Positions 45,779-55,234 of a stretch of DNA of 64,000 nt are shown in pieces. The stretch is taken from contig CAWAVV010000005.1 of assembly GCA_963785565.1 (NCBI GenBank), forward strand, positions 186,001 through 250,000, read 5' to 3'. Each line of letters begins with the position of its first letter. Position 1 is the stretch's first letter. Under the pieces are notes generated by a model, which saw nothing but the letters and a program-made list of their open reading frames with translations, made no database searches and was not told where the DNA came from. Both the position numbers and the translations under genes were made by a program. The stretch comes from AP-15 sp963785565 (lineage in GTDB: Bacteria; Pseudomonadota; Alphaproteobacteria; ATCC43930; CGMCC-115725).

Positions 45779-48529
45779 ATGTCCGCAGCATCAAACGCCA
45801 AAAACCGCGACGAAACCGCAGCCTGGCATGCTGTCGCGGCCGATGAAGCGATCGGTCGGCTGCACACGGACCCGATTGAGGGACTGGATGCGTCGGAAGC
45901 GTCTCGGCGCCTTTCCCAATACGGCCCCAACCGCCTGCCGGACGGGAAGCAGCGAGGGCATCTGATGCGGTTCCTCGCCCAGCTTAACAACGTCCTCGTC
46001 TATGTTCTGCTCGCCGCCGGCTTTGTGAAGCTGATGGTCGGTCTGTGGCTCGACGCCGGGGTGATTTTGGGCGTCGTCATCCTCAACGCTTTGCTCGGGT
46101 TCATCCAGGAAGGCAAGGCGGAGAAGGCCCTCAATTCGATCCGCAACATGCTCTCGGCTGAAGCTCGAACGGTGCGCGGCGGCCAGACCCGCCTGGTCTC
46201 GGCAGAGGTGTTGGTGCCGGGCGATGTGGTGCTGCTCGAATCCGGGGACCGGATCCCCGCCGATCTCCGCCTCGTCGATGTGAAGAACCTGCGGACTGAA
46301 GAGGCGGCACTGACGGGCGAGTCGGTGCCTATCGACAAGACCACTGCCGCCGTGGCGGAGAGGGCAACGGTCGGAGATCGCGAAGGGATGGCTTTCTCCG
46401 GAACACTGGTCTCGTCCGGACGCGGCAAGGGGATTGTCGTCGCCACCGGAAGCCAGACCGAGCTGGGGCGCATCAACCAGCTGATGGTTGGGGTGAGCGC
46501 GCTCGACACACCGTTGCTGCGCCAGATCAAGAAGTTTGGCTACGCGATCACTGCCGTCATCGCAGTGGTGGCGGTGATCGTCTTAGCCTATGGCAGATGG
46601 GTCCGGGGCATGGACTTCATTACTATTTTCCAGGCGGTGGTCAGTATCGCCGTGTCAGTGATTCCGGAAGGGCTGCCGGCGCTGATCACCGTCACTCTGG
46701 CGATCGGCGTCCAGCGCATGGCCCAGCGCAACGCCATCATCCGGCAACTCCCTGCCGTTGAGACCCTGGGCTCGATCTCGCGGATCTGCTCCGACAAGAC
46801 CGGCACCTTGACCTTGATGGAGATGATGGTGGTGTCGGCTGTCACTGCCAATTCAGCCTACAAGGTCACCGGCCAAGGCTACGCGCCCGAAGGCGAGGTG
46901 CTGAAGGATGGGGTACCGGCAGGGGAGGATAGGGTTCTCGGGCTCATGGGGCGCGTCTCCATGCTCTGCAACGATGCGGAGATCCACGAGGAAGAAGGAG
47001 CATGGAAGGTTGAAGGCGACCCGACCGAAGGGGCCCTCTACCCGTTTGGCAACAAGCTTGGTCTCGAACGGCAAGCCGAGCAGCGAGCCTACCCTCGGCT
47101 TGATGCGATCCCGTTCGAATCGGAACACCGCTTCATGGCGTCATTGCACAAAGATGATGCCGGCAAGCAGTTTCTCTTGGCCAAGGGGGCGCCCGAGGTG
47201 ATCCTCGAGCATTGCGACCGACAGGCAACCGGCGGGGGGCAGCCGGCGCCCATCGACCGCGGCCGTTTCGTAGAGGCATCGGATGGGCTGGCGGCTCAGG
47301 GCGAGCGCGTGCTGGCTTTGGCATGGCTAGAAGATCCAGGGGTCGATGCCGGCAATCTCGGCCCGGCGGATCTCCCGAAGAACCTTGTTTTGCTCGGCCT
47401 GATCGGGTTGCTCGATCCACCGCGGACGGAAGCGATAGAGGCCGTGACCGAGTGCCATACCGGCGGCATCCGGGTGACGATGATCACCGGGGATCACAAG
47501 ATCACTGCGGCCGCCATCGCCAGGATGCTCGGAATAGGCGACGGGAAGACGGCGATCACCGGGGCGGAGATCGAGGAGATGGATACTGCGACACTGCAGG
47601 AGCGGGTCCGCTACGTCGACGTCTTCGCGCGTGCGAGCCCGGAGCACAAACTCCGCCTCGTAAAGGCCATCCAGGCGAATAGGCAGATCGTGGCGATGAC
47701 CGGCGACGGGGTGAACGACGCGCCATCCCTCAAAAAGGCCGACGTTGGCGTAGCGATGGGGATCAAGGGTACCGAGGTTACCAAGGAAGCGGCCGAGATG
47801 GTGCTGGCCGACGACAACTTCGCCTCCATCACCGCCGCGGTCAAGGAAGGGCGCACAGTCTACAACAACATCGAAAAGGCCATGCTCTTCATGCTGCCGA
47901 CCAACGTCGCCCAGGCGCTGGTCATCATGGTGGCCATCTTCGTCGGCTTCACTGCGCCGATCACGGCGCCGCAAATCCTCTGGGTCAACATGGTGACGTC
48001 GGTGGCGCTCGGGCTCGTAATCTCTTTCGAACCGCACGAACTCGACGTCATGCAGCGGCAGCCGCGTGCGGTGGACCGACCAATATTGGACGGCTTTGGA
48101 GTTTGGCGCGTCATCTTCGTCGGGCTGGCACTGCTCGCGCTGACCTTGTGGGCGTTCTTCTGGATGAAGTCGAAAAGTGCGTCCGACGAGCTTGCCCGGG
48201 CGGTCGCCGTGAATGCGCTGGTGATCGGTCAAATCTTCTACCTGCTCAACAGCCGGTACAAGCTGGAGTCGTCTCTGTCTCTCAAAGCCCACCTCGGCAA
48301 TAAGTATCTTGCGATGGGGATTGGCGTGGTCGTGATCTTGCAGCTCCTGTTCACCTACGCGCCGCCGTTCCAAACTCTCTTCGAGACCGAGGCGATCCCG
48401 CTCTGGGTTTGGCCGTTGCTATTCGTCGGTGGCCTCGTGTTCTTTCTTGTCGTCGAGGCGGAGAAGCTGATCATTCGTATCTCGCGTCCTGCGCCTGTCG
48501 CTCCGATTCTGGGGGAATCGATTGCTTGA
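45779..48529 (+). CDS. P2-type cation-transporting ATPase
   Basis: This 916-residue P-type ATPase has an N-terminal cation-ATPase domain, actuator motif LTGESVPI, membrane motif VIPEGLPALIT (P2 class), phosphorylation site SDKTGTLT (about 338-344), KGAPE nucleotide-site motif and hinge MTGDGVNDAPSL, with a C-terminal membrane block ending near residue 905. VIPEGLPA favours Ca2+ or a related cation; the exact ion cannot be read from motifs alone. It starts 18 bases after ppk2 and may be in the same operon, suggesting a link between phosphate handling and divalent cations. Confidence 0.9.
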   Translation: MSAASNAKNRDETAAWHAVAADEAIGRLHTDPIEGLDASEASRRLSQYGPNRLPDGKQRGHLMRFLAQLNNVLVYVLLAAGFVKLMVGLWLDAGVILGVVILNALLGFIQEGKAEKALNSIRNMLSAEARTVRGGQTRLVSAEVLVPGDVVLLESGDRIPADLRLVDVKNLRTEEAALTGESVPIDKTTAAVAERATVGDREGMAFSGTLVSSGRGKGIVVATGSQTELGRINQLMVGVSALDTPLLRQIKKFGYAITAVIAVVAVIVLAYGRWVRGMDFITIFQAVVSIAVSVIPEGLPALITVTLAIGVQRMAQRNAIIRQLPAVETLGSISRICSDKTGTLTLMEMMVVSAVTANSAYKVTGQGYAPEGEVLKDGVPAGEDRVLGLMGRVSMLCNDAEIHEEEGAWKVEGDPTEGALYPFGNKLGLERQAEQRAYPRLDAIPFESEHRFMASLHKDDAGKQFLLAKGAPEVILEHCDRQATGGGQPAPIDRGRFVEASDGLAAQGERVLALAWLEDPGVDAGNLGPADLPKNLVLLGLIGLLDPPRTEAIEAVTECHTGGIRVTMITGDHKITAAAIARMLGIGDGKTAITGAEIEEMDTATLQERVRYVDVFARASPEHKLRLVKAIQANRQIVAMTGDGVNDAPSLKKADVGVAMGIKGTEVTKEAAEMVLADDNFASITAAVKEGRTVYNNIEKAMLFMLPTNVAQALVIMVAIFVGFTAPITAPQILWVNMVTSVALGLVISFEPHELDVMQRQPRAVDRPILDGFGVWRVIFVGLALLALTLWAFFWMKSKSASDELARAVAVNALVIGQIFYLLNSRYKLESSLSLKAHLGNKYLAMGIGVVVILQLLFTYAPPFQTLFETEAIPLWVWPLLFVGGLVFFLVVEAEKLIIRISRPAPVAPILGESIA

Positions 48530-48695
48530 GCCGATTGCCGCTCCGCCCGATCGAGCCCCGGCAGGGTCGAGCAGCAATCCGTCGTCAGGCCAGTAGGTTG
48601 TCATCTTGCGGATCGACAGGACCCGCGCAGCATTGGTCGCCTATCGAGCTTTGCTCGTCGTAACCTGGACGCGAAACCTGAACGGGAGGACCGGA

Positions 48696-49073
48696 ATGTT
48701 GAGATGGCTAGGGCTGGGCCTCCTGCTGCTCGGGACGGGGCTCGGGAGCATCGCTTTGGCGCAGGGGTCGGCTAAGTTCGATGGCCAGTATATGGGGGAA
48801 TTGACCCTCACGAAAGTAATCAATGGTGATTGCACCCCGCCTCCGCTGGGGGCGATTTACCCTCTAACAATTTCCAGCGGTAAAGTTCGATTTCAATATG
48901 TCCCGCGATTCGACACCACATTAAGCGGGAGGATTAATGAAAATGGGGTTTTCAAAGCCTCTGCCCGCTTGCGACGGGGATATGCGCGGATGACGGGGCG
49001 CATCCAAGGGAACAATCTTACCGCCTCTATCGTATCTCCGAGTTGCAATTATACCTTTCAGACGAGAAACTAG
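48696..49073 (+). CDS. Small secreted protein
   Basis: This 125-residue protein has a signal peptide (MLRWLGLGLLLLGTGLGSIALAQ, cut after ALAQ) and GGGAGGA upstream of ATG 48696; the frame is open upstream to 48606 but lacks these features. The mature domain, with FDGQYMGELTLTK, two Cys and a VRFQYVP / GRINENGVFKAS strand pair, resembles small periplasmic beta-barrel proteins seen in alphaproteobacteria. The function is unknown. Confidence 0.7.
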   Translation: MLRWLGLGLLLLGTGLGSIALAQGSAKFDGQYMGELTLTKVINGDCTPPPLGAIYPLTISSGKVRFQYVPRFDTTLSGRINENGVFKASARLRRGYARMTGRIQGNNLTASIVSPSCNYTFQTRN

Positions 49074-49230
49074 ACTGCGAGTAAGCTCCGGTCGTTTCTT
49101 CGGTATGACGGGCCCATCGGGGTGGAAAAACCGCGCTCCGGCGCTCATCGCGGGATCGGTTGCGGATCGGGCTGGACGATAGGTGCGCTGCAGCCATAGC
49201 TTTCCGGCACCGACCAGCGGAGGGAAGAGA

Positions 49231-50115
49231 ATGAGCCAGGCGAGCCGCTTTCGCGAATTGCTGCATCGGGATGGCATGGTGGTGGCGCCCGGCGCCTATG
49301 ACTGCATCACGGCGAAACTCATTGAGCAGGCCGGGTTCGACGCCCTTTACATGACTGGCGCCGGCACCGCGGCGACGCTCGGCTATCCCGATTTCGGCTT
49401 GGTGACGATGTCGGAGATGGTCGGCAATGCCCGGCGCATCGCCGCGGCTGTCGATATGCCGGTGATCGCCGATGCCGACACCGGCTACGGCAACGAGCTC
49501 AACGTCTTTCGCACGTTGCGCGAATACGAGACCGCGGGGGTCGCCGGCATTCATATCGAAGACCAGGGTTTTCCGAAGAAATGCGGCCATCTCGACGACA
49601 AGGAGATCGTGCCGCGTGAGGATTGGCTCGCGAAGATCCGCGCCGCTGCCGCCGCCCGCCGCGACCTCGATTTCGTGATTATCGGACGCACCGATTCGCG
49701 CGCCGTCGCCGGGTTCGACGAGGCGATCGCGCGAGCGAACGCGGCGCTCGCCGCCGGCGCCGACATGGCCTTTGTCGAGGCGCCGCAGACGATCGACGAA
49801 GTTGCTGCGGTCCCGCACCTGGTCAAAGGTCCGTGCCTGCTCAACATCGTCTATGGCGGCAAGACGCCGGACCTCGACCTTCGCGAGGCCGAGGCGATGG
49901 GCTACAAGCTCGCGATCCTGCCCGGCCTGCTGATGAAATGCGTCGTCGGCATTTGCGAAGCAAAGCTCACCGAGCTGAAATCGATCCACCGCCATCCCCT
50001 CCCGCCGAAGGAAATGACCGTGCGCGAGATGTTCCAGCGCGTCGGCGCCGACGAGTGGGACGCGCGGCGCACTCTGTTCCGTCCCGCCGTATCCGCCCGC
50101 GGTGCCGCGGAATAG
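49231..50115 (+). CDS. PEP mutase / isocitrate lyase family enzyme
   Basis: This 294-residue TIM-barrel enzyme has GAYDCITAKLIEQAGFDALYMTGAG, metal-binding DADTGYGN (about 81-88), IHIEDQGFPKKCGH with the gating loop KKCGH (116-120), and IGRTDSRAV. The length and KKCGH loop fit the oxaloacetate decarboxylase, 2-methylisocitrate lyase or carboxyphosphonoenolpyruvate mutase subgroups. The substrate cannot be chosen from sequence alone. I start it at ATG 49231 because GAGGGAAGAG precedes it; the frame from 49183 is not supported. Confidence 0.88.
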   Translation: MSQASRFRELLHRDGMVVAPGAYDCITAKLIEQAGFDALYMTGAGTAATLGYPDFGLVTMSEMVGNARRIAAAVDMPVIADADTGYGNELNVFRTLREYETAGVAGIHIEDQGFPKKCGHLDDKEIVPREDWLAKIRAAAAARRDLDFVIIGRTDSRAVAGFDEAIARANAALAAGADMAFVEAPQTIDEVAAVPHLVKGPCLLNIVYGGKTPDLDLREAEAMGYKLAILPGLLMKCVVGICEAKLTELKSIHRHPLPPKEMTVREMFQRVGADEWDARRTLFRPAVSARGAAE

Positions 50116-50141
50116 CGGAAGTTCACCGCCGAGGCCGGACG

Positions 50142-50891
50142 GTGCGATCGCGGCCCATCCTCGCTTCCTCACCCCGCTTGCCGGGCCGGAGTGAGGGGCC
50201 GCCGCTGGTCGGTCGGGTCCTCTATCGCGACGGGCTGATCCTAGTCATCGACAAGCCGGCCGGGATCGCGGTGCATCCCGGTCCCGGCGGCGGTCCCAAT
50301 CTCGAAAGCGGCTTTGATGCGCTGCGTTTCGGCCTCCCACACCCTCCTGCCCTCGCCCACCGGCTCGACCGCGACACTAGCGGCTGTCTCGTCCTCGGCC
50401 GTCATCCCAAGGCGTTGCGGCGACTCGGCGCACTGTTCGCCGAGGGCAACATTGAAAAGGTCTATTGGGCTGTTGTCGAGGGCCGGCCGCCCCAAGACCA
50501 GGGCCGGATCGACAGCGGGCTCAAAAAGCTCGCGCGCGGCAGCGGATGGCGGATGGCGACTGATCCTGAGGGACAACGGGCGGTCACCGATTACCGTGTC
50601 TTGGGCGAGGCCGACGAGCGCACCTGGCTGGAATTGCGTCCGCGCACCGGCCGCACCCACCAGATCCGCGTCCATTGTGCAGCGCTGGGCTGTCCGGTTG
50701 TCGGCGATTCCGTCTATGGACGAGAAGGCGCTGAAGAGCCTTTGCTGCTCCACGCACGCTCGATCGCGTTGCCGCTCTATCCGGGGAAGCCCCCGATCGA
50801 GGTCACCGCACCGGTGCCCCTGCACATGCTCGCCGCCTTAGTCCGCCTCGGCTATGATCCGGCCGGCGAAAATTCGATGGGGCGCTTGTGA
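50142..50891 (+). CDS. RluA-family pseudouridine synthase
   Basis: This 249-residue protein converts uridine to pseudouridine in RNA by the catalytic Asp of HRLDRDTSG (Asp about residue 76). Other motifs are VIDKPAGIAVHPG near the start, RTGRTHQIRVHCAALG and the C-terminal LHARSIALP. No S4 domain is present, so it is an RluA/RluC-like catalytic core. GTG 50142 is the most upstream reasonable start. The target position (rRNA or tRNA) is unknown. Confidence 0.88.
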   Translation: MRSRPILASSPRLPGRSEGPPLVGRVLYRDGLILVIDKPAGIAVHPGPGGGPNLESGFDALRFGLPHPPALAHRLDRDTSGCLVLGRHPKALRRLGALFAEGNIEKVYWAVVEGRPPQDQGRIDSGLKKLARGSGWRMATDPEGQRAVTDYRVLGEADERTWLELRPRTGRTHQIRVHCAALGCPVVGDSVYGREGAEEPLLLHARSIALPLYPGKPPIEVTAPVPLHMLAALVRLGYDPAGENSMGRL

Positions 50892-50964
50892 CGTGTGAGT
50901 GGCCGGGATCGAGGTGCGGCGATTGTCGCCGGTGGATGCCACCTTGTACCGAGACATCCGACAA

Positions 50965-51133
50965 CACGAAAGCCGGGGTCGAGCATTCGATCGGGGTCAT
51001 CAAGCGGGTGTTCGGCTGTGCCAAGCTGCGTTATCGCGGGCTGAAGAAGAACGCGCATCGCCTGATCGTCGCCTGCGCGCTGGCCAATCTGTTCATGGCC
51101 CGCCGGCATCTGCTGCGCTGGCAGCCGGCTTAG
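50965..51133 (+). pseudogene. IS5-family transposase C-terminal fragment
   Basis: The frame ending at 51133 reads GVEHSIGVIKRVFGCAKLRY, then RGLKKNAHRLIVACALANLF and MARRHLLRW. This is the conserved C-terminal end of IS5-type DDE transposases. Only about 55 residues remain and nothing upstream fits the rest of the gene, so it is an inactive stub. It directly follows the pseudouridine synthase gene. Confidence 0.8.
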
Positions 51134-51369
51134 AGTGTCCTGCGAGGGCCGCCGCCGACGCGCAGCTAGGCTAATTCGACCCGAGAACGCCCCTGCTGTC
51201 TCATCCGTAGCGGGTTGCGCAGACCTCCATCATCCTCACCCGCCCGTTGAACCCTTGGATGCGAGGGTTCTGCTGACCGCGACCGTGCCCCCGGCCCTGC
51301 CCCGCAAGGACCGTGTCGGGTAGTTCGCTCGCGCCTCCTGCTGTGGCTGCGATCATGCGGCTTCTGCGA

Positions 51370-52080
51370 TCAGTCTGCTGCCGCCATTACTTGGCGCGCA
51401 ATGGCCCAGACTAAGTCCGCGAGTTCGCGGGCGATCGCGGTGGTGACGACATTGACCGGCTTGCCGGCGCGGGCGAGCCGGCGATAACGCGCGCACAACC
51501 GTGTTTGCCCCTTCCAGGCGATCTCGCGGATCGGCTTGGGCTGGTTCTCCTGGCACCGCCGCAACTCGCGGCTGACCCGCGCCGGCAAGCGATAACTCCA
51601 CGCCGCCTCGATCAACAGCCGCGGGCGGCGTCGTTGCCCGACTTGGTAATGCTGCCGCGTCCGATGCTGGCGCCGCTCGAATGTTCGGATGGCCCCAACC
51701 CGAGATCAGCCATCAGCCGGCGCGGATTGGCAAAGCGCGAGAGATCGCCCCGGTCGGAGATCAGGGTCGCCGTATTGACCAGCGCGATGCTCCGCATCGT
51801 TTGCCGTGCCGCTACCACCGGGGCCAAGGTCCAGTCGGGCAGCATCGCTGCGATCTGCGCCGTCAGTCGATCGCGCCGCGCCTCGGTTTCGATCGCCTGA
51901 ATGTAATCCTCGAGCACGAGGTGGTATGGCGCCTGCTCAAAGCGTAAACCCAGAGGCATCGGCGATGCAGCTTGGTCCAAGCCGGCCGCCCATGATGGCA
52001 ACGCTGGCGCAACAAAAACCCCGATAGCTGCTGACCGGCTCGGCGCAGCGCATGCCTTTGGCTGCGCGATATAGCGGCGG
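51370..52080 (-). pseudogene. IS110-family transposase relic
   Basis: On the minus strand, LRRAGQQLSGFLLRQRCHHG (one frame), YHLVLEDYIQAIETEARRDRL and TAQIAAMLPDWTLAPVVAAR through LMADLGLGPSEHSSGASIGRG (second frame), and LIEAAWSYRLPARVSRELRR plus KPIREIAWKGQTRLCARYRR (third frame) are consecutive pieces of an IS110 transposase. At least two frameshifts separate them and the N-terminal DEDD part is missing. It abuts the end of the cytochrome c gene. Confidence 0.85.
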
Positions 52081-52092
52081 CCGGCACGCAAT

Positions 52093-52614
52093 TCAATTCT
52101 TGACCTGCCGCCAGGCCTCTTCCGCGGCGGGCGGGAGCTTGTCCATGTGTTTTAGAAACAGAGCGAGGGTCCAGATCTGTTGGTCGGTGAGGGAACCCTT
52201 CCACGAGGGCATGCCGGTCCAGCGAATGCCGTGGGTGATTTTCCAAAAGGAGACGCCTTCGGGATCGTCCTCTACCCCGTCGGCCGCCAGTTGCGGAGGC
52301 TGTGGATAGAGGCCCTTCGCGACCGGCGAAGCCGAGGCGTCTCCCTTTGCCGTGCCGTGGCAGATCGCGCAATGCCGGCCATAGAGTTCGACGCCGGCAA
52401 CCAGGTTCTGATCCGTCATCGCGACCGGATTGGGGCCCTTGGGCGCCTCGCGATCCAGGGTCGCCCGCAAGGAGGTCTGCGCCGCCCAGGTTTCCAGTCT
52501 ACCGGGCTGGGCATCGGCATTGGCTGGAATGAGGCCGCTCCTCAGGACGAGGTAGCCGCCGCCCAGAGCGACGGCGACAGCCGCTGCGAACCCCGCCACG
52601 AACCATCTCAACAT
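52093..52614 (-). CDS. Membrane-anchored cytochrome c
   Basis: In this 173-residue protein an N-terminal hydrophobic helix (about 4-25) serves as anchor or signal. A heme c site CAICH lies at residues 82-86 and a likely axial Met in TGMPSW (about 140). The layout (GVELYGRHCAICHG, KITHGIRWTGMPSW, FLKHMDKLPP) is that of mono-heme cytochromes of the cbb3/alcohol dehydrogenase type. I start it at 52614; the longer frame to 52698 has no supporting features. Its 3' end touches the IS110 relic but appears complete. Confidence 0.85.
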   Translation of the reverse strand: MLRWFVAGFAAAVAVALGGGYLVLRSGLIPANADAQPGRLETWAAQTSLRATLDREAPKGPNPVAMTDQNLVAGVELYGRHCAICHGTAKGDASASPVAKGLYPQPPQLAADGVEDDPEGVSFWKITHGIRWTGMPSWKGSLTDQQIWTLALFLKHMDKLPPAAEEAWRQVKN

Positions 52615-52780
52615 CGTGACCCTCTTTCGCACTCCCGATGTGACGCTCCGCAGATCGCTTCCGAGGAAGCTGGCATTTTTCGCCGGATCGCGCGACAATA
52701 TTTGGCGGCGGCCAGTTGCTCGCCTACGTCAAGACGGCGTCCGGCGACTGCGGCCGGATCCTGAAAAAAAGGGGCGCCAA

Positions 52781-53437
52781 ATGTGGCGGTTCATGCGTGA
52801 CAAGCTGATCGTTCCGCGGCCCGAAGATTGCCTGCCGGGCCGCGCCGAGCCGATTAAGATCCCCGAGCGGCATTTCGTCAACGGCCGTCCGCTGGCCGGT
52901 CCCTATCCCGTCGGCCTTGAGAAGGCGGTGTTCGGGCTCGGCTGCTTCTGGGGCGCCGAACGGGTGTTCTGGCAAGCGCCGGGAGTGTGGGTCACAGCGG
53001 TCGGCTATGCCGGCGGCTCGACCCCGAACCCGACCTATGAGGAGGTGTGCAGCGGCCGCACCGGCCATACCGAGGCGGTGCTCGTCGTCTACGACCCGGC
53101 CATCACCAGCTACGACGCGCTGTTGAAGCTGTTTTGGGAGAGCCACGACCCGACCCAGGGCATGCGCCAGGGAAACGATGTCGGGACCCAGTACCGCTCG
53201 GCGATCTACACCTATTCCCCCGGGCAGCGCCGGGCCGCCGAGGCATCGCGCGCGGCCTATCAGGGGCCGCTCGACACCGCCCGCTATGGCGCGATCTCGA
53301 CCGAGATCGCCGACGCCCCGCCGTTTTATTTCGCCGAGGACTATCACCAGCAATATCTCGCCAAAAACCCGCACGGGTATTGTGGGCTCGGCGGGACCGG
53401 CGTGTCCTGCCCGATCCCGGCAAAGACCGCCGCCTAG
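52781..53437 (+). CDS. msrA: Peptide methionine-S-sulfoxide reductase MsrA
   Basis: This 218-residue enzyme repairs methionine-S-sulfoxide in oxidised proteins. The catalytic Cys lies in GLGCFWGAER (Cys55), with GYAGGSTPNPTYEEVCSGRTGHTEAV and YRSAIYTYSPGQ as substrate-site motifs, and C-terminal HGYCGLGGTGVSCP carries resolving Cys candidates. No signal peptide is evident, so it is cytoplasmic. I start it at ATG 52781; the upstream frame from 52616 overlaps the divergent cytochrome leader. Confidence 0.92.
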   Translation: MWRFMRDKLIVPRPEDCLPGRAEPIKIPERHFVNGRPLAGPYPVGLEKAVFGLGCFWGAERVFWQAPGVWVTAVGYAGGSTPNPTYEEVCSGRTGHTEAVLVVYDPAITSYDALLKLFWESHDPTQGMRQGNDVGTQYRSAIYTYSPGQRRAAEASRAAYQGPLDTARYGAISTEIADAPPFYFAEDYHQQYLAKNPHGYCGLGGTGVSCPIPAKTAA

Positions 53438-53452
53438 CCGACAGCTCGGTCT

Positions 53453-55027
53453 TCATTTCCGCCAGAAGGGCTCGGCCCGGTTCAGCCGACGCAGTCGACG
53501 GCGCAGTTTGCGCTCGCTTCGGGCGAGGGCGCGCTCGTGCCACGCCAGCAGCTGCGCCGCGGCGTCGATGACGGGTTCCGCGGGCTCGGCTTGACGGCTC
53601 AACTGGAGGACCAGGCCGTAGGCGACACGCAAATCGTTGGCGTGACCGAGATCCTCCTGTACGCGCTTTAGCCGGTTGGTATAGCGCCGCAGGTCATCCG
53701 GGTCGTAGAGGCTCCCCAGCAACTCGACTGTGTAGCGCAGTTTTTTGACGGCGATGCGCAGCCGGTGCCGCTCACTGGCGTTCAGCCGGGCGAACCGCCG
53801 GCCGCGCTTGCGCACCGCATGCCGACGCCGTTCGAGAATCTTCGCCGCGCTCGCCCCGATCGGCGAAGCCAGCAGCCCCGATGTGGCCGACGCCTGTGGC
53901 GAGCGCCAGCCGCGACCCTCGAACCAGCGCAGCAGGCGCAGCGCCGAGCGGGTATGCAGCGGCGACAGGATTTCTTTATCGACCCGAACATAGGCTTCCG
54001 TGCGCGCCCGTTCGGCAGCTGCCGCGAGTGCATCCCAGCCGGGCTCGGCGGCATGCGCAACGCGTAATGGGCAGAGCAGCTCGCCGGCGAACACATCAAG
54101 GTTGCGCGCCGAGCCGAGCGGAGCAGCGAGCTCCGCCAGCTCGCCGGCGACCGCCCGACGCTCGTCCTCGGGAAGCAGCTTTTTGACGGCGGAGAGCAAG
54201 GAGCGCAGGCGTCGCCCGGCGACCCGCATTTGATGGACACCCTCGGGCTGACCAGCCAGTGCGGCGGGTTCGTTGCGCAGCATATGGGTCAGGCACGAGC
54301 GGCCAACGAGCCGCATCGCTTCCTCGACGACCATGCGGGGATCGAGGGAAAGAGGCTCGGCGTGCACCGCCGGCGGCGCCTGGTCTCCCGCGACGAGCCG
54401 GTATCCGCGCTCGGATTTGCTGCGGGTTTCGATCCGTACCGGCGCGGTTCCGAGCAGTCTCAAGGCGAGATCGAACAGCACAGCCGGGTCACCGTATTCG
54501 AGCTCGAGCTCGATCTCGCTGATCGGCTCGCGGCAGCCATTGTCGATCGCGCGGATCTCGCCGGTGTCGACCGCCGCCTCGATCCGCGTCCCCGGGCGCG
54601 GCTCGATCACCACGGTTTCGCGGACGACCTCGGTGACGAAGAGGGGATGCAGATCGCTGGCTACCCTCTCACGCAGCAGCGAGCCGCTGTGCGGCGCCTG
54701 CGGGTCGGGACGGTTCTCGGCGACGGTGTCCTGCCATTCGCCGCGGGTCAGCAGATTCGCCCCGTCGAAATCGCCCGTCTTGAAGGTCTGCACAAAGCGA
54801 CCTTCCTCATCACGGACGCGCAGGACCGATCCCGCCTGCTTCAAGGCGAGGTCGGGCGTGTCGAAATAGGTGGCGACGAGGGTGCGCCGAACCGTGACCG
54901 CGCCGGGCGCCATCGCCACCAGCGCGCGGGTCAGCGCCGCCAGGTCGGCGGCCGCGGCGGCGAGCTTCAATTCGATTTCGATCGAGATAAGCGGCCTCCC
55001 CGCCTCGGATCGCGACACAGCCTGCAA
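53453..55027 (-). CDS. CYTH-CHAD domain protein
   Basis: In this 524-residue protein the N-terminal CYTH domain (about 14-210) shows the triphosphate tunnel signature EIELKL (17-22), alternating charged strands and SKSERGYRLV. The C-terminal CHAD domain (about 235-515) is helical with conserved His/Lys/Arg positions, for example GVHQMRVAGRRLRSLL and HRLRIAVKKLRYTVEL. CYTH enzymes hydrolyse inorganic triphosphate, and CHAD domains bind polyphosphate, so a polyphosphate-related role is likely. It is tail-to-tail with msrA. Confidence 0.92.
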   Translation of the reverse strand: MQAVSRSEAGRPLISIEIELKLAAAAADLAALTRALVAMAPGAVTVRRTLVATYFDTPDLALKQAGSVLRVRDEEGRFVQTFKTGDFDGANLLTRGEWQDTVAENRPDPQAPHSGSLLRERVASDLHPLFVTEVVRETVVIEPRPGTRIEAAVDTGEIRAIDNGCREPISEIELELEYGDPAVLFDLALRLLGTAPVRIETRSKSERGYRLVAGDQAPPAVHAEPLSLDPRMVVEEAMRLVGRSCLTHMLRNEPAALAGQPEGVHQMRVAGRRLRSLLSAVKKLLPEDERRAVAGELAELAAPLGSARNLDVFAGELLCPLRVAHAAEPGWDALAAAAERARTEAYVRVDKEILSPLHTRSALRLLRWFEGRGWRSPQASATSGLLASPIGASAAKILERRRHAVRKRGRRFARLNASERHRLRIAVKKLRYTVELLGSLYDPDDLRRYTNRLKRVQEDLGHANDLRVAYGLVLQLSRQAEPAEPVIDAAAQLLAWHERALARSERKLRRRLRRLNRAEPFWRK

Positions 55028-55234
55028 ACGCCGGGCCGCGCCGATCGCTCACCCGGGCTCAAGCGTGAGCAATCCGGCGTTAGGAAATCTTGCCTAAAAA
55101 TCGCCCAGCCGTCGATTCTCTGCTAAGCCTGACGCAAAGCGACTTTGGGTGCAATGAACCGGCCGATGTCGGCTTGCCGCGGCGCCGTTCGCCGTTCGCA
55201 AGCGGCCAGGGTGGGAAACGGGTCGGAGGGCGGG

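Noticed and set aside
47327..48373. Minus-strand frame of 348 codons opposite the P-type ATPase
   Set aside because: His/Arg/Asp-rich shadow typical of antisense frames in GC-rich genes.
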